From NCBI RefSeq assembly GCF_000204055.1, contig NW_006768774.1:20534-82604 (forward strand): 62,071 nt of DNA. Reading direction: 5' to 3'. Positions 45,211 through 55,839 of this stretch are shown here, one piece after another (position 1 is the first letter of the stretch; the number at the start of each line of letters is the position of its first letter). A program made the position numbers and the translations under genes. Source of the DNA: Melampsora larici-populina 98AG31. Lineage: Eukaryota > Basidiomycota > Pucciniomycetes > Pucciniales > Melampsoraceae. The notes below the pieces were generated by a model that had not been told where the DNA came from, made no database searches, and worked only from the letters and a program-made list of their open reading frames with translations.

Positions 45211-45681
45211 CTGATGACACAGATTGCTGGACCTATAGGTTGCAGTTCATGTAGCGCCTGTTGAAGAAACTTGGGAGGATAATAGTGGACTGTATTGGAT
45301 TGGTAACACAAAAAGGGATGTGAAAGTGATTACTGTCAGCTGACAGTCAGCACTGGGGGACGTCCCAGTTGCCCTTGCTCCTGAAAAAGTTTAGGGTTGG
45401 TGTTGTAAAAACCAACACAGGGCTAGCTTGACAAAAGCCCAGCCAGCCACAGGTGTCCCCCGGATCATCAGGCGTCAAGGGATGCCGCTGAGGAAGAGCT
45501 GAGCTTAGATGAAGTGAGCAGATGGGCCAGCCCTCCCTCAGGCTTCTTTGCTAAGGAATGTTGCCTGAGGGAGGCCTGACTCATCTCCTCAGTTTCTGTT
45601 TATCACATAACTAGCACATCAGCGGCGGGCCGCCGCTTTCAAAGGCCCAAATTACAAAAGGTATGTTGGTACCTTAGAGCT
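45211..45681. other. Intergenic with G+C-rich palindromes
   Basis: No gene. Several inverted repeats are visible: CTGTCAGCTGACAG near 45336, CCTCAGGC...GCCTGAGG near 45536-45573, and AGCGGCGGGCCGCCGCT near 45621. It may be a small unrecognised MITE or a structured regulatory tract. Confidence 0.4.
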
Positions 45682-45689
45682 AGTTATCT

Positions 45690-48111
45690 ACGGAATGTGA
45701 GGTGTGTCAAAGTGACAAATAGAATTTCAAAATTGGAAATTTCCGAATCCCCGGGTCAGAAATTGACAAAACTGGATTAAACATCAGATTTAACTCAAAT
45801 ACCGGTCTGAAACCCCCTGTATTGGGGATAAAACCAAACTTTCTGCCAGTTTCCCCTGTTTGCAAACCGCAACTCAAATTACAACCATTGACTTGGCACT
45901 TTGGCACAAATAATACACGAAAATTTCAAGAAATCAAATTTTCAACATGTCAAAATTCACAAACGTAAAAAACAACAAAACACAAAAGGTCATGTGACCG
46001 GTTGTGGACTGGGATTTGGCTCAATGGTACACATAGTCAATATCAATGACTGATATTGCCATTACAAAATTCATTAAAGGCAACACAATCAAAGGACACA
46101 ATGACAAACATGAACACTAGAGGACCACCTCAGCCTGGGTGGTCCATGTAATCAAATTTGACCACCCAGGCTTAGGTGGTATATAGACAACAGCCTTGAA
46201 GGCCTAAGACTAGGTGGTCAAACTTTATTAGATAGACCACCTAGGCTTAGGTGGTCTTTTTCTCCAGTCAAGAAACTGGAGAAAAAGCCCTGGAACTGGT
46301 CCCATGGTACTCTATCCAGTTTATTGACTGAAGAAGAGGACTAAATAAGCCTAGGTAGTCCTCCTATTAAACTTGGACCACCTAGGCCTGTTCTCCAGTC
46401 GATCGACTGGAGAAGAGGACCACATAAGCCAAGGTGGTCCTCCTATTGCACTTGGACCACCTAGGCCTGTTCTCCAGTCGATCGACTGGAGAGGAGGACC
46501 ACATAAGCCTAGGTGGTCCTCCTATTGAACTTGGACCACCTAGGCCTGTTCTCCAGTCGATCGACTGGAGAAGAAGACCACATAAGCCTAGGTGGTCCTC
46601 CTATTGAACTTGGACCACCTAGGCCTGTTCTCCAGTCGATCGACTGGAGAAGAAGACCACATAAGCCTAGGTGGTCCTCCTAGTAAACTGGGACCACCTA
46701 GGCCTGTTCTCCAGTCGATCGACTGGAGAAGAGAACTACATAAGCCTAGGTGGTCCTCCTATTGAACTTGGACCACCTAGGCCTGTTCTCCAGTCAATCG
46801 ACTGGAGAAGAGAGCCACCTAAGCCTAGGTGGTCTATCTATTAAAGTTTGACCACCTAGGCTTAGGTGTTCTAGGCTGTGGTCTATGCTACCTTACCAAA
46901 GGTGATCAAACCATAAATAAAGGGGATTTCCTTTGACTGGAGAGAGTACCTGGGGACTGGTATGTATACTTGACTAAAGCTGTAGACCACCTAACACTGG
47001 GTGGTCCAAGCCTAAAAGCAGGATTACGTAGCCTGTCTGAAGCAGCTACCTGGGGACCGGCGGTACACACTGCAAACATCATTTGGGTTCCCCAAGTGGG
47101 CAGGAAAAAATGATTGGGAGTATGATTTGTCATAAAATGGTCTATCACTCCACACCTGAACCATAACACCCACACTACATATGTGTAGCAGGCTCAGTGA
47201 ATATGTGGTTATCATGTACATACAGTTCTGCTCAGTTATCTGCTCATCAGGATAAGTTCTTCATATGTAATACATGCTGTAACTTCTTTCAGATTGAAAA
47301 AAGCTTCCAAAAGATTGACTACATACACTGACTCAATGTTTTGGTGTGATCTCATCAACTCAACTGCATGTAACACACTTTCTGTTACTAAGACATAGCT
47401 TCAACAATATTGCTTGAGCAGCTACAGAATGATATGTAGTAAATTTTTGGGAAAAAAATTCCAAAGTCGAAAAAGTTACATGTGGTATAACATGTGATTT
47501 ATTTATTCTGATGGGCAAAAAACTGAGCAGACCTGTATGTACATGATAGACAACTATTGACTCAGCTTGCTGCGCATATGTAGTGTGGGTGAAATGGCTC
47601 AGGTGTGCAGTATTAGATTCTTTTATGAAAAACTGTACTATTAATCATTTTCCTCTTCCAAATTGGGGAAGTTGAATGATGTTTACAGTGTACACCCATA
47701 CCAGTTTTCTTCAGTTGATTGACTGAAGCTGTGGGCAACCTAAGACTAGGTCAATCATGATTGTGGAAGAAGTAGGTTTTGGCTAGTATTGTTGTTGTGT
47801 GGTAGGTGTTATGTTTTGTCTTCTGTGCTTTTTTAAGTTGGTGAATTTTGACATGTTGAACATTTGATTCCTTGAAATTTCCACGTATATTTTGTGCCAA
47901 AGTGCCAACTCAGCGGTCAAAATTGGAGTCGTGGTTAGTAAACTGTGAGAACTGGCAGAAAGTGTGGTTTTATCCCAAATACAGGGGGTTTCAGACCATT
48001 ATTTGAGTTAATTTTAAAGTTTAATCCATTTTTGTCAATTTCTGACCCGGGGATTCTGAAATTTGTTTTTTTGAAATTTGATTTGGCACTTTGGCACATC
48101 TCGCATTCCGT
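45690..48111. mobile_element. Long-TIR transposon with 8-bp duplication (hAT-like), non-coding
   Basis: Left end ACGGAATGTGAGGTGTGTCA and the complement of the right end (ACGGAATGCGAGATGTGCCA) continue as inverted arms for roughly 250 bp (shared CCCCGGGTCAGAAATTGACA, TCTGAAACCCCCTGTATT). AGTTATCT is exactly duplicated at 45682-45689 and 48112-48119. 2422 bp, no credible gene; the middle holds the palindromic array at 46118-46880. The 8-bp target suggests hAT. Confidence 0.83.
46118..46880. repeat. Tandem array of ~79-bp palindromic units
   Basis: About six good copies (46380-46850) plus degenerate flanking ones. Each unit has GGACCACCTAGGCCTGTT, then the perfect 20-bp palindrome CTCCAGTCGATCGACTGGAG, then AAGCCTAGGTGGTCCTCCTA. 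ACCACCTAGG and CCTAGGTGGT pair across the central palindrome, so each unit can fold into a long nested hairpin. Inside the hAT-like element. Confidence 0.88.
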
Positions 48112-48119
48112 AGTTATCT

Positions 48120-50940
48120 AATACTCTCTCACATTCTGATTGATGCTCATAATCATCTCACAACATTAGGCATTCTTCATACATTATTCTGTATCTAGCT
48201 AGACATGGAAAAATGTACATCAGGGATACATGTAATGATCTTGAAGTGAAATTTTTGTACAAACAGTTCTCTTGGATTTTGTAAGAACTCAACTATGAGA
48301 ATCACTATCACTATTTTAAATATTTTGAGTACTACCTCCTTGAGTCTTTCCAGAAGGAAAAGAGTATTCAACTAAAAACCACATTCAATTCAGTTCCAGA
48401 TGTTGTTTTATTGTTTTGATCCATGTCAACTTTTATTTCAAAAGTCACATCTCTAAATTGATGCAAACCATTCAACTGATTTTTACACAAATCACTTGAA
48501 CAAAAGATAATCCACAACAGTCATACTGTGTCTTTCTTAGCATCAATTAAACTTGAAATCCAATATTGATCATCCCAGTTTGATCTCCTTCCACAATCCC
48601 TACTTGTTCTTTCACAAACATTGTAATTCATATTGCTTTGACCATAATCTCTTCTATCTCTATTTGGTTCCTTATTTCTTTCATTATCTTGACCTCTATG
48701 TCCATCTCTTTCCCTATCCTTATCCCTATACCACTCTCAACTTCTAGACCTATCCCCATAATTTCTACAATCAGGAACCCCTTCCCTATCATGACAACCA
48801 CCATGCTCATCACCTCTTCTTGTCAATGGATATTTCTTTGATCTCTTATTGTATCTTCTTCAGCAGTTTGTTTTCCTTCTATTCCAATCTTGGATCCATT
48901 TGGTTCTTTTCCTACTCCTGTTCCTGTTGGGCAATCATGTTTAAGATGTGGTCCACCACAATTGAAACCACCAGATTTCGTCAGTCTTCCATCTTAACCA
49001 AATTGACCATTTTGACTCCATCCAGCATCTTGAGATCTAGTATCCTATGCAAAAACATTTGAAGTACATTTAATTATACGACACTCTGAAATACAAAGAA
49101 AGATGGCAAGAAGATTGGGGTGATCAACTTACTTCTCTTGCTAAACGTGTCCATTTTGTTCAACTCATCTTTCCAAAATCACTCACTTGCATAGCCACCC
49201 ACCGGAAGTAAACTCATTTGCTTTGATGTACCTTCTTAAGGTGCAGTAAAATCATACTTTTCAAAACTTTGCACTACACCAAATGTAATCTTTACCGGGC
49301 GGTAAAGAAAACTACTGACATAGAAAAGTACTGAGGCAACAGGAAGAGAGCTAAAAATCTGAAAAAATATGCACCTTGTTCCTAGATGTTGGGGCGTCAT
49401 GATGAGTATTTTTTTGTATTTTACACACAGATATTGGTTTATGTACTAACAACAAACGCTGAAAATCATCAAAAACGCACATGTAACAATACCTGAAATT
49501 TGGGTCATGAGTATGAAGACAATATTTTGTGGTCTAAAAACTGCAATAACTTTTGCAATTCTGCTCCAAATAACTCGATTTTTGGTTCATTCAAAAGCTG
49601 AACTATTCTCCTTCACACTTCATAATGTCAGTAAGGTTCTATCTAGTCATTTAAACACTCTACATATGTTCAAACAGTTCTGCATGAATAGCTCTGTAGG
49701 ATCTTTTTTAGACCAGCTACAGATGTGATGTCTCAATGAAAAATGTAGAGGAAAGGCTCACCTTTTTAATGCACTTCAAATCGAGTGATTTGATTCAGAA
49801 CTGCGAAAGTTATTGATGTTTGAAGATTCCAAAATCCTGTCTTCAAAATCAAGGGCCAAATTTCAGGTATTGTTACAGGTGGGTTTTTGATGATTCTCAG
49901 CCTTTATTGTTAGTACATTAACCAATATCCGTGTGTAAAATACAAAAAAATACTCATCATGACGCCCCAACATCTAGGAACAAGGTGCATATTTTTTCAG
50001 ATTTTTAGCCCTCTTCCTGTTGCCTCAGGACTTTTCTATGTCAGTAGTTTTCTTTACCGCCAGGTAATGATTACATTTGGTGTAGTGTTGGTGTCCAATT
50101 TAAACCAAAGAATGAAGAATGTATTAGAGGAGATCAAAAATATCAATCAAAGTGTAGAATTCTCACAAAACTGAATGCATAAAATGCACCATTATGATGA
50201 TATTTTTGTAGAAAAGTTTGTTGTCCTTAGGTTTGGCTGCACAAGCTTCAGCTGTGAATTTCATATCATCTACCAATCTTTCAGATTCAGGTAAAGCTTA
50301 TCTTTCTTCTGATACTTCTGTTTCTTTTTCATGTCTAACCACAATGGAATTGAAGATAAAAACATATTTCTTTGGGAATGAAGAGAAAGACAAAAAAAGT
50401 TGACTGATTTACTCTAGAATAACATCTCTTTCTCTTTTCCAGTTGTTTTAATTCTTTTAATTTGCATCCTTCACATTCTACTTCTGAATCTGATCCATCA
50501 GTATCATTCACATCAGGAAAAAATCCTTTGATTTCCTCTGTAAACACAAATCAAGAATCATTTAATCAGCTTTTCAAAATACATAGATCCTAGATTTATT
50601 CAAAATCAACTCTCAACTTACTTACTCCCAGGTGAATCTCTTATTAAAGTTTGTTCAACTAATCTTTGACTTTGTAATCTATGTTCTTCGAGTTCAGCTT
50701 GTCTCCAAGCTTCAATAGCTTCTTGTGATTCATCTTGAACTGTTTTAGGCAAAAGTGCATCCCGTTGACGTCTGCAGTAGATCTAGGTCAAAATAAGTAT
50801 TGAAAGTTCCTTTCAAGAGTTTTGAGCGGTTATAGATTGAAAATCTTGATTCATCGGAACTTGATCCTGACCATGATCCTGGATTGCTTGATGAAACTGA
50901 ACAGGTGAATTGATCTAGATAAAATCAACACAATTCAACT
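48120..50940 (-). pseudogene. Relic of a zinc-knuckle, RD/RS-rich protein gene
   Basis: Minus-strand fragments read in order: RQRDALLPKTVQDESQEAIE (50.78 kb), EEIKGFFPDVNDTDGSDSEV with EGCKLKELKQLEKRKR (50.5 kb), GGYASE-TGA-FWKDELNKMDTFSK (49.2 kb), AGWSQNGQFG, FNCGGPHLKHDCP (CCHC-like knuckle whose first Cys is lost) and an Arg/Asp-rich tail (YRDKDRERDGHRGQDNERNK). Composition suggests an RNA-binding or splicing-type protein; identity not established. Multiple stops and frameshifts; the CACTR element 49272-50087 lies in what was probably an intron. Confidence 0.4.
49272..50087. mobile_element. CACTR-ended long-TIR element (CACTA-like), copy 3
   Basis: Ends CACTACACCAAATGTAATC and the complement of CACTACACCAAATGTAATCA, with inverted arms of about 220-240 bp and TTG duplicated (49269-49271, 50088-50090). 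Sub-terminal sequence (GTGTAAAATACAAAAAAATA followed by CTCATC, and GGAACAAGGTGCATATTTTT) parallels the arms of copy 2 (AAAATACAAAAAAATACTCA, GGAACAATATGCATATTTTT), so both belong to one family. No gene. Confidence 0.85.
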
Positions 50941-52751
50941 TGGACAATTTTATGAGATTTGAGTAAGGGAGTTTATACCTTTGATTGCTTTAATTTTGAT
51001 TTTGGTCCAGTTTTTGAATCTGAACCTTCTGATTCAGAAGATGATGATGGTGATTATGCACCAGATGATGAATTGGTCTCCTTAACCGCAGTAGGCAATT
51101 AAGGATTTGAAATCTCAGTTGCTGATATGTTGTTGTTGTTGTTTGGTTGGTTTTGGTTCTATCTCTTGTTCTTTCCGATTTGATTTTTCATCTGATGATA
51201 ATTTTAAATCAATTTGAATTGGTTAATTACCTCTTTGATAAATTTGATTTGCTTAAGATGGTCTTCCTGAAGTTGATGAGTTTTTGAATGTTGAATTATT
51301 GATTTCATTTAAAAACTCTACTGGAACCAAATTCACGGCGCTATCTAAATCGATCCAAGTGCCTTTGACAAACAAACTTCCAACCTCTTTAGGCCAACAA
51401 ATCAATTTGAATGGCTTGAATGAAGATGGACCGATCCTAATAGACTGGGGTTGAGAAGCGACAGTTCAAGTCTTTTAATAAACCTAGGAATGAATCAAAA
51501 GATACACAAAGATTAGAATCGAATAGACGGATTAGATTAAAAAAGAAAGAAGAGCAAAAAAGGAAGTACCCAAAAACAACATACGTTCAATAGCTAAAAT
51601 CGTTTTTTCAAGACCTCGCTAAATCAAATATGATTGATTAATTTTGTCTTGGTTTAAAAGTTTGGGAATTTGGTCCATCAAATTTGGACTATCTTCCATG
51701 ATCGATTGATCCCAATTTTCATCAATGTCATCATTCGAAATCTGAGATTGAAGTGATTCAAAAAGTTGAAGATTCCATGCTCATGTATCAAATTCATCTG
51801 AAATCCTTTCCCGAAAGAATCATTCCATCTTTAAATGCACCTACTTTGATATCTAACCAATCTGATTCTTCTATTCTATTGAAGTATCTTCTGTAAGATC
51901 ATGATCGATTTGAATGTTGAATACATTCAAGATTTCGTTCATTAATCGAGTCGATTTTGGGCTTGTTGATGAAGTTGATGGTGATTTAAGTTTTGAAGCA
52001 TCAGAGGAATCGATGCACTTATCATGCATGCTGCTTTCCTGCTATAATCAATCTGATCACACAAACACATCAATCAATTCAAACTCTAAATCCGATCACT
52101 TGGTACCAATTCAGGAATGTAAACTCTAGAAGCAAGTTCAGAAATTGGATGTCGAGTCAGAACCAGTGAAGGATAAATCAAAAATTTGGATTGGTGCTCT
52201 AGAGGTGATATTTGCACAGCTGAGGTGAGTTTAAAGACATTGCTCTGTCTAAGATGCAATGAAGAATCAATAGAAAAGAAAAGGTTGGGTAGTCAATTTT
52301 TTCGAATAAAAGCTAGACATTGGTCAAACTTAGTCGGGCATTCAAATGCTTAAGTAAGGGACTCACAAACAAAGCTTAAAGGTGGATGATTCTTATGCAT
52401 TGATGGACACCAATGCAACAGTCAAATGGCCCTCATTGACATCATGCTTGATGGTTCAAAGAGTTGGTGGTTCTTATTGCCTAATTTCGAGAGGTTGTGA
52501 TGGGCTGGAAAGGTGATTAAGCTTTTGTATCTATTTCATGGAGATTGCAAATTGAATGGATTAAGCTTAATGAGTTCGTTGATCAGGTGCCGAGACTGAC
52601 AACGTTTGTTGATTGGAGTGGAAGAAGAGATGTGAAGAAAAGGGGAGAGACACGTGCAAGTCAGAAAGTCTTGGTTGCACGCGGAAACCTGTAAATTGTG
52701 AACAGGGTTTGGGGGTTTTGGAAGTTTTATCCGTGAACGAGGTTTCCCTTT
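50941..52751. other. Low-coding A+T-rich region with short coding-like islands
   Basis: Plus-strand islands with protein-like composition occur at ~51000-51100 (FDFGPVFESEPSDSEDDDGD) and ~51257-51464 (DGLPEVDEFLNVELLISFKN; NLNGLNEDGPILIDWG), and a 71-codon frame at 51914-52129, but they do not join into a gene. Treated as decayed genic sequence. Confidence 0.35.
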
Positions 52752-52830
52752 AACTTATATGATGAGCTGACAAGCAGAAAGAAAAGGGAAACAAATGGGA
52801 AACAAATGGGAACAAAACAGGAAAATTTCA

Positions 52831-52869
52831 ATGCTCACATAGTTGTGAGCATCAATTTTTGCCCCTGTG
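52831..52869. repeat. Palindromic 39-bp motif, copy 2
   Basis: GCTCACATAGTTGTGAGC followed by ATCAATTTTTGCCCCTGTG; reverse-complement counterpart of 40636-40674. The gag stop codon at 52852 falls within it. Confidence 0.6.
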
Positions 52870-54372
52870 AACCCAGTCCTGTCCGCCTTGGGCATACGCC
52901 TGATTTTGTGGGTATTGATGCACAAACGGCTGGAAGTTTTGTGGGTATGTCTGACCTCCAGAGTTCCCATAAGATTGATTACCATAAAATGGCCTTTGAA
53001 AACTTCCGAAGCCTCCACCAGCATTACCATTGTTGTGGCCTCGATTGCCACCTCTATTCCTCCTGAATGGCCTACCATTCAAACCACCTTCACCTCCGGT
53101 TCTCTCTCTCGGTTGCTGATCAGCTTGGAGTTTGGACGAGCTAGCAGCTGGTAACGCTTTAACCAAAGGTTGGCCGAACTTCTGTTGACCTGGAGCGTAC
53201 GGGTTCTCCTCGTACATCAGATCTCCTGCACACTCTGCATCCCACCTGGCTCGTTGGGCTGCCTCGGCTTGCACACCCTCTGGTAAGACCACCTTTTCCA
53301 CCTTTTTCCCCTTCTTCCCGTTCTTTCTGATTTTGTACATTATCCTTGATCGTTTCCTGAAAATAAGAGCTCTGATCGCTAAATGATATCTTAATCCCAC
53401 CATCCAGCATTTATGTTTAACCATCAGATTATTCACCACTTCTTTATGTTGTGTAATATACTTTGCATAAGCATCATGGCCGTAGAGTTCCTTTGCGTAA
53501 CGTATCTCTAGATCGCAGGCCAGGATAAATTCCCCGTACGTCATCTGCCGCTCTAGGTCGCATTCAGAGGTCAAGGTGATGAAGCGTTTTCTCTTCTTTG
53601 TACCATCGTCGACGGTCGAATGGTAGGCATCAATGTATGACCGTTTAAAAACCGAGAGTGGCACATATCTTTTCAGTTTCCTGAAGCTCTTCCCCCAGTA
53701 CTCAGGGAGGTCAGGTAGATCTAGGCCTTGCATGACCTTAAACTCAAATTCGACGTTTGGTTTCACATAAGTTCCATCATTGTTGTGCCTATCCAAGGAT
53801 GAATCTGATGAGCTCGAAGATTCCGACGAGGTGTTGTCTGACAAATCATTGGCTGACGAATCGGAGTCTGAGGAGGAGTCACTCGAGCTCGATGATGATG
53901 AGTCGCTCCTGGAAGAACCTTTCTTTTTCTTCTTACTCCCAGCCTTCTTACAAGATCTCCCTTTTGATCTCTTCTCTCGACTCTTCTTCTTGCTTTTCCT
54001 CTTCCCCCTACCATTCTCATTCTCCAACTTCTTAACCTCCTCCTTCAAGCTCTGGAGTCTCTGTTCTTCCAACATCTCTTTCTGTAGGAGCTGGATCATC
54101 CCCATGTCCGCTTTTTTGATCGCTTCCAACAGTTGATCTATCAAGGTTCGTTGGGGTTTTGATCGTGTTTGCTGTGGCAAAGCACTACTTGGTGGCTCCA
54201 CGAGGACGTGGTTAGCCAGAGGTTGGGTCATCTGGGTGTTCAGCTTCGGTGGGTGACTGAGCTCTTCCCCTAAACCTGCCGCAACCAAACAATAAGAGGA
54301 GACCGTATTGTCAGTCATCCACACTCTAGTGACCAAAGGATTCCAATGATTCAGGAATTTAACAAGAGACAC
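52852..54372 (-). CDS. Ngaro-like Gag, main exon (element 5)
   Basis: Probable exon start after a CGGCAG acceptor near 54285 (GLGEELSHPPKLNTQ). A Lys/Ser-rich, acidic middle precedes the gag block: FRKLKRYVPLSVFKRSYIDA, RQMTYGEFILACDLEIRYAK, CWMVGLRYHLAIRAL, YEENPYAPGQQKFG. The tail is Gly/Asn/Gln-rich (GGNRGHNNGNAGGGFG), then Tyr/Gln repeats. Uninterrupted, but no RT or recombinase follows: the element is cut at the palindromic motif at 52850. Confidence 0.75.
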   Translation of the reverse strand: MSLVKFLNHWNPLVTRVWMTDNTVSSYCLVAAGLGEELSHPPKLNTQMTQPLANHVLVEPPSSALPQQTRSKPQRTLIDQLLEAIKKADMGMIQLLQKEMLEEQRLQSLKEEVKKLENENGRGKRKSKKKSREKRSKGRSCKKAGSKKKKKGSSRSDSSSSSSSDSSSDSDSSANDLSDNTSSESSSSSDSSLDRHNNDGTYVKPNVEFEFKVMQGLDLPDLPEYWGKSFRKLKRYVPLSVFKRSYIDAYHSTVDDGTKKRKRFITLTSECDLERQMTYGEFILACDLEIRYAKELYGHDAYAKYITQHKEVVNNLMVKHKCWMVGLRYHLAIRALIFRKRSRIMYKIRKNGKKGKKVEKVVLPEGVQAEAAQRARWDAECAGDLMYEENPYAPGQQKFGQPLVKALPAASSSKLQADQQPRERTGGEGGLNGRPFRRNRGGNRGHNNGNAGGGFGSFQRPFYGNQSYGNSGGQTYPQNFQPFVHQYPQNQAYAQGGQDWVHRGKN

Positions 54373-54604
54373 GCCAGGAGTTTCTCTTCAGACTAGAGGT
54401 AAACGCTACACAAATCTCTTTGGATTGGAGCTCATTGGATTGACCCCCCCAAAGTAACACCTTCTCCTAGGACTATCCACCTGGCTCTGGATAAACTCCG
54501 GCCCACCTGTTGCCTTTTGCAAGGGTGCTTAGGTCGTTCCTTCAATCTACGGAGACTCACGGTCTCAACGTCCTGGGAGCTAAAGAGCTACTACCAGAAG
54601 GCTT

Positions 54605-55273
54605 TCACGCCAGGGAGCTTATACCAGCTACTACCATGAATGAGGGAGGACTGTGTATGGGCGAGAATAGAATTGGACGGGTGGGGAGTTGAAAGGTAAA
54701 TAACTCACTGTGATCTCTATCGATCAAGTTGGCGTAGGCTTCTCTGTCCTTTACGAAGCTTCCATCATCCTGCAATGGATTGCCATCCCCTGCCCTACTA
54801 CCTTTCCCCTTCTTCCCTTTTGCCTTTGCCTTCTTCTTTGGCACGCTGGCTTTCTTTTTCTTCTTAGCCATTTCCTCCTCCTCAGATGAATTGCTACCGT
54901 CATCTTCTTCATCCGAAAGTTCCAATATTAGCGCATCTTTCTCCTTATACAATCCAACTCCGATCGACGCCTTCGAGACCGGTAAGTCGTCCTTCACTGC
55001 GGTCGACGTACCATCTGAAGCATACGGCATCGTCCGGAGGGTAGGCGGTAAAGTCGAACTCTCCCCTGGTAGCGGTTGAGTACTTGGTTGTAGATCCGCT
55101 GGGTTGTTGGAAATTAAATCTCTCGAACCAGCACGTCGTTCTCTCTCCTCTGCTTGTTCCTTCAACTTGAGGGCGTGAGACTTCTTCTTTTCTTCTTCTA
55201 ATCGTTGAGCTTCTAACATCCTTTCTGATTGATATTGCGGTTTAGAATTCTTTTGTTTCAGTTGTCTCCACAT
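54605..55273 (-). CDS. Ngaro-like gag N-terminal exon (element 5)
   Basis: An Arg/Glu/Lys-rich helical start (EAQRLEEEKKKSHALKLKEQ), a Pro/Thr-rich linker, an acidic LSDEEDDGSNSSEEEE and a Lys-rich KKKAKAKGKKGKG tract. It ends NLIDRDH at a GTGAGT donor near 54708; the intron would run to the acceptor near 54285. Position, composition and orientation match the gag first exons of elements 1 and 3. Confidence 0.6.
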   Translation of the reverse strand: MWRQLKQKNSKPQYQSERMLEAQRLEEEKKKSHALKLKEQAEERERRAGSRDLISNNPADLQPSTQPLPGESSTLPPTLRTMPYASDGTSTAVKDDLPVSKASIGVGLYKEKDALILELSDEEDDGSNSSEEEEMAKKKKKASVPKKKAKAKGKKGKGSRAGDGNPLQDDGSFVKDREAYANLIDRDHSELFTFQLPTRPILFSPIHSPPSFMVVAGISSLA

Positions 55274-55835
55274 TCAATAAGTGTAAGACAGACGTAGACG
55301 GGTTATAATGTTTATAGAGTTTACTAAACTTTTTCAGAAATTTTTATAAGAAAGAAATTCTATGTGAAGAATCTAAGTTGCAGGGGAGTCAATGAGAAAG
55401 TGCGGGAGAGGAATGTAGGAAGAGAGAGAGGAGAAATTTTTCTCTCTATGGCTCCCCTACATTCTATGGTAACCAGATGTCATCTGTTTACCTCGTGACA
55501 TCCCGCCCGCTATTGACACTCCCTCTCCACTTGAGAATGGAATTTTGTGTACCTCCGCAAGCTCTGGGAACACCACCAAACTTTGTTTATTCCGCCTTTA
55601 AACCTTGTAGATGATAATCCCTACAAGTTTATTCCTTTTCCATAAGTGATTTACTAGCCCAAAAGAAGCTAGTAGCTCACACCCTTGAAGTGCAAGCCTA
55701 AAGATTGGAGTTGTCAATTGGACAAGACAAATTGATCCTCAGTCAATACATCAATCCTTAGGCAGTTAGTAAAAATACAACATGACCTGCTTCCGTTTTA
55801 ATTTGGCTGTTGGTATTTGCAGCCCACAAAAAAAC
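55274..55835. other. Probable leader/terminal repeat of element 5, no gene
   Basis: A run of GAGAGAGAG with AAATTTTTCTCTCT near 55420-55450 and CTCCCCTACATTCTATGG resemble the AGAGAGAGAAATTTTC part of repeat A1 at 39640-39740, so this may be the left repeat of element 5. No second copy is present to confirm. Confidence 0.4.
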
Positions 55836-55839
55836 CATG

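Noticed and set aside
46118..46880. CRISPR-like array
   Set aside because: Units are contiguous ~79-bp tandem copies with nested palindromes and no unique spacers, in a eukaryotic intron-bearing context.
48553..49062. Plus-strand Tyr/Phe/Ser-rich frames
   Set aside because: They are antisense shadows of the Arg/Asp-rich tail of the minus-strand relic.
13641..49181. Reassigned UGA codon as explanation for repeated in-frame TGA
   Set aside because: TGA also serves as the natural stop of intact-looking frames (for example 1537-1539 and 13199-13201), and several TGA sites align to Arg, so mutation of CGA is simpler.
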